Shown here: positions 13,572 to 25,019 of the stretch, in pieces
Layout: every line of letters begins with the position of its first letter
How positions within the stretch are numbered: position 1 is the first letter of the stretch
From: Rhodamnia argentea
Taxonomy: Eukaryota; Streptophyta; Magnoliopsida; Myrtales; Myrtaceae
DNA: 64,000 nt
Direction: 5' to 3'
Assembly: GCF_020921035.1 (NCBI RefSeq)
Contig: NC_063156.1
Span: 26,088,283-26,152,282, forward strand
The notes under the pieces: model-generated
Told to the model about the DNA's origin: nothing
What the model saw: only the letters and a program-made list of their open reading frames with translations
Database searches by the model: none
Made by a program: the position numbers and the translations under genes

Positions 13572-15091
13572 ATCTCGGTTTTCTTTAAGCTCAGGCGTAT
13601 ACTCCGGTTATCCTTCAGCCTTGATTTTTCTTCTCAATTACCTCAAGTGATGCCGAGTCATTGAGTGAATTCCAGCCGCCGCTCTCTCAACTCAAGTACG
13701 AGCTAGATGCCTTTGTTTGCTATTTGGACCATGCTCATTGAATGAGGGATGCCCAATAAGTCCCACGAGCAATCCCAATTAGATGTGGCATTTGTTGATT
13801 GGCTGGAAATCGTGAATTGATGGCCTTCAAACCAGTGAAAATTGGGAATCATCTTTTTGCAAGTCGGTCTGGAGTTGCTGTGTTTCTGCTCCCTGGGTAC
13901 ACAATCCACAGATGCAGGGAAGAACGCACTTCATGGTCGGAGCTCTACTGCACTGTTTCTAGGTGAGGAAATGGCAATTTTCCTGTAGTTTATTTGCTTG
14001 TCTGGGTTTGGTGAAAGTGTGGTTTTGTGGCGCGTAGGGTCACTCTAAGAGAGAAGATTATTTGGAGGATGTATTTTTGTTGATGATTTCCAAGTGTCTT
14101 TGCAGTTTCTTGGAAACATGGTATGACAAATCTGTGGCTCCAGCGATTCTGGCCGTCCATTTAATCTGTATATGAATTACAAATATTGTGGGTGCACGAT
14201 GTAGCTTTTGTGACTTGGATTTATAAATAGAGACCAATGAGAGAACTGTTGCCCTTGTCAACAAAAAGTTTTTTTCATGCAAGTATTTGACTGAACCCTG
14301 AGAACAGAGAAAGGTGGCAAGGAGCAGAGAAAAAGTGGTGTCGGCAATAATAGGAGGCAGGCATAGCAACGACCATTGACGCCCTCAATAAATGAGATCA
14401 AATTGAACGTGTCTGCTCTTAGTGCTGCTCGGTCATGTAAATCCTTAAAGAACTTGTAGTATAATCTCTCGGTATGCTTCTTCATCCAGTGTTTTGAGCT
14501 CATCTCACCGTTGCAAACTGGTACACATCTTAATATAAGTTAATCTGATCTAACCACCTGAGTACCTGCGGTAGGAGAAGGCTTTGAGGATCTGCCTCGA
14601 GCAAATGGAAGTGTACCTGTGAGGGGCCCTGGGACAAACCGCTGGATGGTGAGGGTTTGTAAGGTAGATCCCCGGCAGCGTCTGGACCTATGGAAAATGT
14701 ACGTTCATCTTGGAAAAAATAGAGAAAAAAAGGGAAACAAACAGTCTACAAGCAGAAGACGTTCGTATAAGCGAGGATTTTTCTCTCTTCCGATTGGCTA
14801 ATAGAGGAATGGACTCGGTATGAGAAAGGTCCAGAGTGTTCGAGCAGACGCAACTTTCGTACTTTTCAAGGGAGAGTTTCCCGTCCCACGATAAAAAGAG
14901 CTATGCTAACCTGTAGAGATTGAGACCGAATTAAGAAAAGAAAATGCCCCTGCTTCAAAGGACGATATGTTGGAATTACCATGCTCCCAAGGAAATACCT
15001 TCCAAAGCGATTATATAAGCAACAAGACAAAGATTAAAGAGAGGAGAAGAGAGTGACGAGAGCATAGGGAACTGACCTGAATAAATCCTTC
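13572..15091. other. Convergent 3' region between GCP4 and MHX
   Basis: 1.5 kb between two convergent stop codons, holding both 3' UTRs. Minus-strand open frames at 14058-14369 and 14258-14503, and a plus-strand one at 14619-14801, have no recognisable homology. A GC-rich patch at about 14600-14690 reads on the minus strand as a Pro/Ser-rich open stretch ending at a possible GTACAC donor. I could not connect it to a gene. Confidence 0.4.
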
Positions 15092-18000
15092 CTATATGAT
15101 CCCAGAAACTTTGAGAGAGGAAAGCACCACAAAGATGAGCCAGAGCAACATGAAGTATATACTAGTTAACCAAGCCCAAGGCTTTGGCCCTCCCAATTCG
15201 GCGCCCAATGTCAGACGCCGAAGCACGAGAACTGATATACACCCCACAGAAGTAGAAAAGAACACGAGTAAACAGAAGCTTAGTCCGGCTGCATTTTGGA
15301 TCCTCAAAGGTTCCCGATACACGATGAAGTTGTATGCGGTGTCAATTAGCCATGGGACACCTATGCCAAAGTATATGTTCACTGAATTACTGCAAAAGCA
15401 CGGTAAGAAAAAGAAATGGTTAGTGCAAAGATTTCAGTGAAATCATATGAACAACGTGGATGAGGTGCTGCAATCTCGATTAAGAAGCCACACAACATGG
15501 CCTTAACACATCAGACAAGGCCAACATCAGATGAAGAACGATGATTGTGTAGTGCTCCTCGCAGAAATATCTTTCATTTCATTAGTCACTGTGGAGAGAC
15601 AGCCAATGAAAGAGTAAATAAACCTGTTTGCAAATTTCCAAGTTGAATTGTCACACAGAAACTAGAGACAAGAAGCGAGGAGAGAATGGCCCCCTGCATT
15701 TAGAGGAAATATTTCGCTAGCTATGGCATTATGAAGATTTTATAGTCAGATCCTGTGAGTTACTTCCAATCAACAGAAATCTAGTTTCTACATGCAGTAC
15801 TGTTTCGCAAATACCCCAGGGTTATTAGTTGGCAAACATGCAAAATGAATATTTCGGTTACAATTGGCTAGGGAATTTCCAAATCCCAATCTTATGGGCA
15901 GAAGAGGAAAGGCTTTAAGATAAAAGTAAAACTGACAACTAAATGATTCGAGAGAAAACATTTATGCTAACATGAAATCGTGTGAGTGAATGCAAGTTTG
16001 GAAGGAGGCAACAATATTTAACTAAGTAAAACCTGCAAGTGATGTTTGCAATCGCAGAGTCAGCTGTCGTCTGCCTTTCGGCGGCAATCTTACTAGCAAC
16101 TAAGTCTGGCCATGACGTTCCGCTAGCCAGCGCAGTAAATGCTATGACATAAGCATTTATCCCTGCATGACAAATAAGAGTGTAACTCCCTACCTGAAAC
16201 AAAGAAAATTTGTGGCTGACCTCAAATTGCTACCCATTCTAAAATGAAGCAGAGATTGGTAACACTCACAGCAGTAAGGATTAGGTACCTGTGACGCAGC
16301 TAATTAAATCTGTGAGTTGGGTCACTACATAAGCTATTCCACTGATAAAGATTAAAGAGCAAATGAAAGCAACCCAGCCATTAGCAATTTGGCAAGGAGG
16401 AACCAAAGCAAACATGAGCCTCCAGGGTGCAAGAAGAGACTGCCACAATATTCGCAAAGCCTGCACACATATGCTATTCAACTTCTTCGTCTCTGCACTC
16501 TCCAGCTGTTTAAAAAACAGAGGAGACTCAAACAATGAAAATGCAGGTGATTGAAAAAGGACTAGGATATCGTTGTCAGAAAAAATTGATATAACTCATG
16601 AATTTCCTTCAAGACTAAATGATTGAAGTTCATTGCTGATGACAACTAATTATACGAGTTGCATAAAAAATTGTGATGTCTAAAAGTCCAGTTTTTTCAT
16701 GGAGACATCAAGCCTGGCCAAGAGAAAACAAAACAATTAAGAACTTCAGTTCAGACTCCTCATGTAAACGAAATGGAAGTGAATTCCACTTTTTTCTCAT
16801 GTTCAGATGCCTAAAATAATAGGACAATAAGCATTCCCAGGAAGTCGAAGGAACTGGGCCAATGCCCATCACCATAAGGTTCTTCTTCATGTACTTCATA
16901 TAGGGAATATTACAGGACCATCCTCAAGTTTCCCCAGTCAGACTTCACATCCCCTAGTTTCAAAACCAATACTTTTTTTTTGGTAAGGTCAAAACCAATA
17001 CTTTACACCCTCAAAATCTCAAAATCCAACATTTCACACCCTGAAATTTTGAAAGGACCACACTTTGCTCCATCCATTTTCAATGGTTATCTTTTGAAAC
17101 TGTCAGGGATAAAGTGTGCATTTTAAAGTAGAGCATGCAAACCGTAGAACAAGAAAATGTTGGGTTGGTTTATGTTATTGTCACTGAGCATGCAACCTAT
17201 AGAATAAGAGAAGTCTAGATTGCTTTTCTAAATTTCCTTTAAGGATAAATTTGACTCTTCGAATTTCATTCATGCTAAGAATTGAATAGTCAATCCAAAA
17301 AAAAGGTGCTATCGTCTACATTGAAAAGAGGGAAGTCGCATTCAATTGACTCATTACTTTATATAATTTTCCTTCAATCAGAATTCCGTAAACAGATACC
17401 CATGTTACACGATTTCACAAGTTCACATAGAAATAGTTCTAACCACAAGAAGCCAGGTATAAATTAAGCGAACGATATTAGGGACCATAAAAATAAAGAA
17501 CAACTCAAAAAAGTATCTCTCATATCAGATGAACTATCGATCTCGCAAGTTGCAAGAACAGACATCAAACATGTACATGAAGAAGCATGCATACAAAATT
17601 CGAAATGAAGAAAAAAAGAAAATAAAAGAAAAGGAAAGATGGATGACATTAGTAGACCCTTTAAGTAACGACCCTTAGACTTATAAAAACAAGCAACTCT
17701 CCAATATGATCAGAGGCATCATTCTTGCCTTAGAGAGAGAGACACAGACCTTAGCATTCCATTAGAATGTCGTCATCCCAAAAGAACTAACAGAGATAGC
17801 ATAGCTTACCATCAGTGCATCAACAAACTGTTGCTTCCAAAGTGACAGCACATGAAATTCTTCCAACTTAATCTCACTTTGGAGAAGTTCATTAGAGGAG
17901 TCAGCCAAATCACTGCCTTGTACATTGTGATACATTAAACCTAAAAAGATGATCCTCCTTAAATTAAATGATTCATGTTAAATCAGAGTAGAAGCTGAAC

Positions 18001-20941
18001 AGGTAGAATAAAGAAGCCTACCAAAAGCATGCGGAACTACCAGAACTCAAATAAATAATGTTACTGTAAGCATACAAATATTTGTTACTGGGTGTAAGAA
18101 CCTCTCATAATAACACTTTTTCTAGCAAGCCAGGTTATTTACCACATGCACATAGGCAACTATTAGATCCTGTGCACTAAATGCCAATGTCACTAAGAGC
18201 AGCTGGACAGAATAATTTCTAAAAGGGAAAATTGTGGTGGGGCCAGAAACTATATGTCACCTATAAACATGACACGAGGAATCAGATTAACAATAGCTAC
18301 GGCATGTCACATGTTTGCTCCCATGGACATGGGATCAATGTGTATACGTCTGTGCCAGAGGCAAAGGAACTTATTAGCCAAGCAGGGTCAAATAGTAAGT
18401 CAAGAATGTGGTTGTTTAGAATGTCATGTGCAGCATAACTACCAATAAGCAAATAAATGCAGGAAAGATCTGCACAGCAGCAACTTCAGAGATTGACCTG
18501 TTTCACTTCTGGAATGAATGGAAAATATATCCACAATTCTCCTCTCATCATTTTCACCAATTTGAATTATCTCGGAATGCTCATCATCCACACTGTCTAC
18601 ATGTTTATATGCAGCACCCTCTCCTGGCACCCAGTCCTCTGGCCTCTCGCCCCTTGCTCTTTGGACAGGCAGAAAAAGCATTGTCAAATGAAACATTGTG
18701 AGAAGGCCAACTCCATTAACAGATATAAACTGAAGAATCCTTAGTCGAAACAAAAGTTATCACGGAATTACTCAGACATACAAAGGAAGAGATACATAGG
18801 GCCAACGCTTGTCTTGAGCATATGCATGTACCACTAGTAACCCGAACTGCAACACAGTTAACAGTGCCTCCCAAAGTGTGACAATGTCAGGAGTCCAAAC
18901 CTGCATCAATGTCAAACATCCCTGAGTAACAGGTTTGGTAGGTAATGTCTCCTTCAAGCAAGTTCGAGCAATTTCTCTGATAACCGCATAACGTTACAAA
19001 GCTTGTTTATTTTAATAGTCAATATGACAATCTAAGGCAGGAATTTGTCACTATTTTCTTCAAAAAAAAAAAAAAAGAGAAAAAGGAATGCCACTTGGAA
19101 ACACTTTATCCCAGCTGCAGGAGAAAGAAGCAAATCGAGAAACTTTAACGCTATTGTATCCTGTCAGAAAACGCAATCCCCTGAGTTTTTGGCAGTATTA
19201 CCTTCAAAATAATGTACAGCCAAAAATAAGCCCAGAAAGACCAAAAGAGCTCCACAATCCAAACGCCAAGATCAGATATCTTCTTCAATTCACCAGCTTT
19301 AGGAACCAGAACACAGACAGCATGAATAGGAAATAGGTCAAATGCAGCAGAGCCTACAAGCGTTCCAGGACCCAAACCTAGGATACAAAGATTCTGCAAA
19401 AGGTTAGCAAAGTATACATTTATCTATTTGCTTGAACGAAATTAAGCATGAATCAAAGTAATCTATAGATCAAGCATTAAGGCTGGGAACACTAAAGTAA
19501 AAGCTATAAAAATTAGAATAGTATAATGTCCACGAGATTTTTGCAGAAGAGCGAAGACTTCCAGGGCCATGTCCAAAGTGAGCATAAAACAGAATATCTA
19601 TGTGGAGTGTTTCATTACTGTACATGAATCCATAATTCGACAAAGATATAACAAGAAAATCAACTCCTCGCAAGGAGAAAACGCAGATTGAAATTCTAAA
19701 GCCCAATCATCCACTGTATTCAGAAAATAGGCCAAATACCAAATAAAAGCACAACCTTTTATTACTATGACATGGTTAATATGACCTTTCAAACTTACTG
19801 AAAAAATACAAAATATCTGGCTTGCTTGACAAAAATATCATATGTTATTATTCCGTCTGTAACCAAAAGGTATCCAAAAGTCCTATTCTAAAGAGAATAC
19901 CGTGTATCCGTTTTACGGGAAGAGGGAATATTTTTTCTTACGTTTATTTAGAGAAAATAATGTGATTTCAGTGTTGAGGAGACATCATGAAATCAATGTT
20001 AAAAGAAAGTGAACTGTATTTGGGGGGTTGAGAATGTATTGCTACTAGCCATTACTAGTTGCCAACGCAGTAAGAGTTAGGCAAGCTGAAATGTGCACAA
20101 GATAATGCCGAGAACAGACGGAATACTAGAGGATGCTATTTTTGTGACAGTGGTAAAAAGTTATGTGTTTATTCTGGTAAAAGCCTTGTTAAGTCAGCAG
20201 CAGCAGTAAATGTAATGCTTTTTTCTATAGACCTTTGAAAGAGCATATTAAAGTTGCCACAGTGGTAAAAGGTTGTGTCTTTTTTTGTGGTATTTGGCCC
20301 TGAAAAGATCACAGATCCTTCTACAGAATCACAATAACCAACATGTTTGGATCATGATTCCTTCAATAGAGGACAATGGTATTGCCAAAGTAAGAATTAC
20401 ATCACTACAGGTTGACAAATCGGAGATGCTTTTGTTAATAAACTTGCTTCCATTTCCCATGAGAATAAAACGATCAGTGAATCTTATGAGTTGTCCAGGT
20501 AAATGGTTTGGTTAGACAAAACAAGTACGAGAGTTCGAGACTATTACCTCCAGCATAGAGGTCCCCCAGGTTTCTTAGAGCATCAATAGTAGCTAAAGAT
20601 ATTTGAGGGAAGCTAGTCCCAAAAGCTAGTAGAGTGATGTCTGCAATAGTGTAATTCCACACCTTTTCTCGTCTAACCACCATTGAATTCGTATGAGGAT
20701 CTATCTCTACCACCTCACGTGTTTGCTTCACAACATTCGCCATAGAACGGAAAAACCTTGCAGTGATAGCTGATAATCCAATAAAGCAGTAAGCAAGACC
20801 AAGGCAATAGAGGAAGGTTCGGAAGGCTTCACCGAGGGCTGTTTCACCTGGAAAAAGCAAGTAGCTCTCGCATACTTCATGGCCCAAAGTGCTGGAAACA
20901 CCAAGTGTGCTATTACTCGGTGGCTTATGAACTGAGGTCAT
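15092..20941 (-). CDS. MHX: Magnesium/proton exchanger MHX (vacuolar Na/Ca exchanger family)
   Basis: Polytopic tonoplast antiporter that, in Arabidopsis, exchanges protons for Mg and Zn. Coding exons in transcript order: 20941-20548, 19377-19202, 18900-18782, 18658-18498, 17940-17810, 16505-16289, 16162-16033, 15389-15092. They total 541 aa (Arabidopsis 539). The two Na/Ca-exchanger alpha repeats are clear: AFGTSFP at residues 106-112 with [11 protein letters not shown] at 134-144, and [13 protein letters not shown] at 407-419. Between them is a hydrophilic cytosolic loop (GERPEDWVP...[10 protein letters not shown]). The C-terminus ends SSLKVSGII. The start is the first ATG of the frame; the upstream in-frame TTG is not credible. 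A non-coding leader exon and a leader intron lie upstream. The intron between the first two coding exons carries a small MITE. Confidence 0.93.
19849..20125. mobile_element. Stowaway-like MITE in the first coding intron of MHX
   Basis: A perfect 12-bp terminal inverted repeat, TATTCCGTCTGT at 19849-19860 and its reverse complement at 20114-20125, bounds about 277 bases with no coding capacity. Size, terminal sequence and intronic location suggest a Tc1/mariner (Stowaway-type) miniature element. A TA target duplication is plausible but cannot be placed unambiguously. Confidence 0.6.
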
Positions 20942-21001
20942 ATTTAACAAGCACAAGGCACAGTTCAACAATGTGGATGTATATGTCAAAATTCACATTT
21001 C
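20942..21001 (-). other. MHX 5' UTR, second exon with minimal start-stop uORF
   Basis: On the minus strand a TGATGCAG acceptor ends at 21002, giving a 60-nt untranslated stretch before the MHX ATG. It contains ATGTGA (20998 to 20993), a start codon followed directly by a stop codon. Arabidopsis MHX is known for a leader intron and an inhibitory upstream ORF, so this arrangement is relevant to its control. The acceptor is predicted, not proven. Confidence 0.5.
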
Positions 21002-21398
21002 CTGCATCACATTGATCACCATAAACCCAACTGCATTAGGATCGGAGTAAAAGAGTGCAAGCTTAAAAACAAGTTTAACAGAGCATACTCCCACTCAAAT
21101 AGAAAGAGGACAATTATATATATTCAGCTACATATTCCTCTTAAAATCTCAGTCCTAGAAGGAGGACAAGTTTACGCATTCAGCAACATGTTCCTGTTAA
21201 AAACTCAGTCTTACATGCACAGTGAAAAATCTTCTTCCCTCGGTCTCATTGACAAATTCAATTCACGTTAACCACAGATAAAGCATACAAATGAATATCT
21301 TGAGGACTTAAGGGGTATTATATCCGCAGTTCCAATAATATACTTCTAGGAACATTTAAAGACAAGGGAAGCCCTCAAGTCCGTGTCTCATCAAATAA

Positions 21399-21421
21399 GA
21401 GAGAGAGAGAGAGAGAGAGAA
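21399..21421. repeat. (GA)n microsatellite in MHX leader intron
   Basis: An uninterrupted GA dinucleotide run of about 11 units. It reads as CT on the transcribed minus strand, inside the predicted MHX leader intron (21002-22037). Confidence 0.85.
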
Positions 21422-22037
21422 TTGTTTAATCCTAGAAGAAGGGAGAACCAGAGGAGTGATATCTAGAAAGTGCCGATGCAGCCAAGAAGAGGAGGAGAAA
21501 ATAAATCCAGACCGATTAACTTCATGATGCGTGTTCACACACCTCATAAGTTCCACAGTTGCTGGAAAATTCACAGCAGACCCCACTTCTTCTGCCATTA
21601 AGCTCCCCCAAACTTGAGTCTCATATGCAGAGCACGACACTAAACTCAGAAAAACGCAACAGATCGGTAGTCCCGCGGAATTTAACCGCACGCGACTATC
21701 GTTCGCCAGATCTTCAACCTCATGATAACAGAGCACGAAAAGCAGCGGGGATATCCAGAGCAAGAGATCACATTGGGATGATCAATCGCCAATCCAAGTT
21801 GATCGAGGCAAAGAAATTCCAAATAGAACGACGGCGAACTGAGAGGAGGAGCAACGATCGAGGAATGCAACGGAACCAAATCGCACGCGTGGGAAATCTC
21901 TCAGTATTTGAACAAAGAGCAAGCCGATCGACACACGAAAGTTCGCATACGATCGCGACGAGGCAAACGCGAACTTGTGGAAAACAAGAAAGGAGAAACA
22001 AAGAATCGGTGAATGCGCGAAGGATCGTCGAACTTAC

Positions 22038-22150
22038 ACGAGAGAAATCGCCGTATGAGCCGCGAGAGGAGGCGCTGAAGCGACCTTGCGGCGAATCGGA
22101 GAGAGATCGCCAGCTTGCGAGGCAGAGTGCGAGAGAGAGAGAGAGAGTTT
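22038..22150 (-). other. Predicted MHX first (non-coding) exon
   Basis: On the minus strand a CT-run (22147-22131) and a GC-rich leader end at a strong donor, GTAAGT, covering 22037-22032. Its right limit, the transcription start, is not determined. The predicted leader intron is then 21002-22037, about 1.0 kb. If transcription starts beyond 22170, an additional 7-codon upstream ORF would enter the leader. Confidence 0.5.
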
Positions 22151-22170
22151 AAGGCGGCGTGGACACAAGC

Positions 22171-25019
22171 ATTGAGGCGAAGGAAGCATGCATGGCTCTG
22201 GCTTGGGCGATGACCTCCCGTTAATGATAAACACCAATACTGGCAAAAGAGCGCCATTTCTTTTTTTTCTTTTTTGCTACTTTAGTTAAATTAAAAAAAG
22301 AAGTGGGGTCCACTATAATGGCCGGACCTCGAGCACGTTTTGCAGCTATCATCATTATGCTTTCGAATCATCTTGGGCATACATAATTCAATTCCCGAAT
22401 TTTCATGTCCGAAAAAAATCAATCACGCGAAAATTCAGGCACGTAATTATGTTCGAACTCACCTTAATCGAGGCTGTTTATGACGTCATCAAATAAGCTA
22501 AAAGCAAGGCCACCACTTCAACCCTTCTCCCTTAACTTCCCTCATATTTTCCCTCTCTGTATTCATGTCCCCTTTCTTCCTTTTTCACTTCATTTTCTTC
22601 TTTTTTATCGTCATCATCTTATTTCCTTTTTGTTGATTGATTTAAGAAAAATTCAAGTTCATGCTTTCTATGTTATTTAGATGTTTGACAAACATCTAAT
22701 TTCTTCGGCTATTGAATATTCAAATTAACGTGCGCCGCAGGAAAGCAAGGGGCAGCTAATGTAAAAAAACAACGCAACGCCAAGAAAGATAGCGACAGGA
22801 AACGACTGGGGGGAAGCGAGGAACATGTGGGTGAGGCGGCAGCTGAAGATGGAAAGTTGATGAAATACTTGGAAAAGTCGCTCGGACCGCCACGTGTTCA
22901 TAACTAGTCCGCTTGTCAGATTTTTGAGGAAAAATTCTGAACGTGAGTCCATTGGGACATGTGATGATTACAGAGTGAAGTTAACATGGCTTATGGGACA
23001 AGAGACAAGCTTCCTTATGCTCAATCGAGAGAAAAAAATTTTCCTCCCTTCGTTCCGGTGAATACCTCTCAATTTTAGATTCTAGATTTCAGATCCACCG
23101 CCTATCCAATATTTTCTAGGAAACTTAGGTATTTCTCTCTTTGGCCGGATAGGAAAGTTAGGTTTACTTCTTCGTTTATTTGGGTCCCATGTGAAGATAC
23201 TGTCCGGCCTTTTCTGGCCAAACATGGGGGACACTTCAGTTCTTTTTATTCAGCAATCATCAAAAAGAGGAAAAATTCAAGTCCCCGTCTATTCAATTAG
23301 TCCCGTTTCCATTCCCATCCATGTGAAAACTTTTATGAACTTGGCTATGGGTGGATTGAATCAAACAAGCAAATGCCCTCAGGATATATTACATCAAATC
23401 GAGATGGGGCTTGTACGGTACCTAGTGAGAATACCGCAGCATGAGCGCGGCAAGACATACTCGTACGCGTGGCTTTGCTTCACCGGTGCTCCATGTCTGA
23501 TGTAAATTTTCTTCTGCAGCAACAATAGATTCCGCAATTCAAAATTTGCTTCTGGAAATAACACAAGCTAATCAAAGTCCTATCGGGAGCAGTTCCAAGA
23601 GCACGATGTTTAATGCACCAAATCGATACTGAGTAAACGTACCTTTAAGATAGCGTGGGACGTCAATTTTGTTGAATTGCGTGATAACAACTTGGGCATC
23701 ATCTAGCTGCTAAAAAGAAAAGGCAAAGATAAAGCTCGCATCATAAGTTCACAACAGACCGATTCCCGCAACTTGATTTGATTACGAAAGGGGAAGATGT
23801 TGTTGGCCCATTCATAAATTGATGGACCATTTATCGATGACCACGAGATTATCGTTCAACTCCATTAAGTCTTTAATAATCTTTGAACTTTTGCTCTTTG
23901 TTCAATGTCATCTCTTGAATTTTCTTTTCTTTTTTTCAATAAAACTTTTTAAAAAAGTTTTATTGAGGTCTTTCCATTAAAATTACTGACGAGGTCTGCT
24001 GACGTGGACAGAATATTCTTTTTAATTTATGATGTACTCTTGTTAAATTCCGCTCCCACACCTCTTTTATTGATCAAATTAGTCCCAGAACTGTTCTTTT
24101 GTTCTTCTTAATTGCACCATAATTTAGATTTAGTCTGACATGTTTGTTATTCGTTACGATTAAATTTATATGAACACACCAGCCCGCTTATAGCTTGTGT
24201 TAAAGCAAAAGTTCACAGACAATATGAAACAAACCAAAAAAGTTCAAGCGCAAAATTAAACCAAAAAAAAAAGGATGACAAGTTAGTAAATTTAACGGCC
24301 ACAACAGCAAAATCTTGTCAAATTTTTAACGGACGACATTAAACAAATATGAAGAAAGTTCAAGGATGATATTAAATGACGAGGAAAAATTCAAGGACTA
24401 CTGATATCATTGACCGTGATAAGAATATGTCGGAATATAGCTACTGCCAACAACAGGAAAGTATGCAAACTCTAAACAGAGGCCTTTAACGGGTACCTGT
24501 CACCGACTATAAAGAGCCAAAGGCCTTCAACTACAAGCAGCCACAGTTCAGCCAAGGGTGATGCTCTTTCTCACCTCAAGGAAGGTCTTCAACCATAACC
24601 TGCACAAAGATCCAAAGTCTAATTATTTCTGTAGTAATTAAGAGTGTCGGAAGAACTTGGAACCATATAGATCATCATCATGTCAATTCTTTGTGCGGTC
24701 ATTCAGTGCGAAGGCGAAAAAACTCTTTCATTATACTCACAATTTCACACAGCCTTGCAGGATTTTCAAGTCGATGTCCTCTTGGGAGATGACTATACTA
24801 CCAGGGCTCTTGTGGTTCAGACCACTCAATACAATGCAAAGTTCAAACTGAATCTTGACAACCCGACATCTGCCTTTTCAGGGTATTTGACTGCCAGAAT
24901 TGGTGTGAATGATTTATTGTTTCAGTCTATGTCATGTCCAAATTTCTGTGGCCACAAGCGCCTATGAAAATTGACAGGACCCTGAAAATTTCATGAAATT
25001 GACCCAGAAACCTTTTCAT
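22171..25019. other. Intergenic region MHX-PPR
   Basis: 2.8 kb of mostly AT-rich DNA with the MHX promoter at its left and the PPR 3' flank at its right. It contains one inverted-repeat element (listed separately). Plus-strand open frames at 23191-23505 and 24680-24967 have no recognisable relatives. A TATAAAGA at about 24509 precedes the latter, but I cannot support a gene. Confidence 0.5.
23873..24415. mobile_element. MITE-like element with subrepeat-containing inverted arms
   Basis: The left arm (about 23873-23929, with CTTTGAACTT..TTTGTTCAATGTC) is mirrored by the right arm (about 24302-24415), whose reverse complement reads CCTTGAACTT..ATTTGTTTAATGTC. The right arm carries a second copy of the same unit. 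Ends are approximate and no target duplication was assigned. The architecture resembles the elements at 37740 and 60181. Confidence 0.45.

Noticed and set aside
21559-22152. 197-codon plus-strand open frame rich in Arg and Glu
   Set aside because: It is antisense to the predicted MHX leader exon and intron. Its composition follows from purine-rich sequence, and it has no domain-like pattern.
24680-24967. 95-codon plus-strand open frame with an upstream TATAAAGA
   Set aside because: No recognisable homology, no neighbouring exons, and it lies in intergenic DNA near the PPR 3' end.
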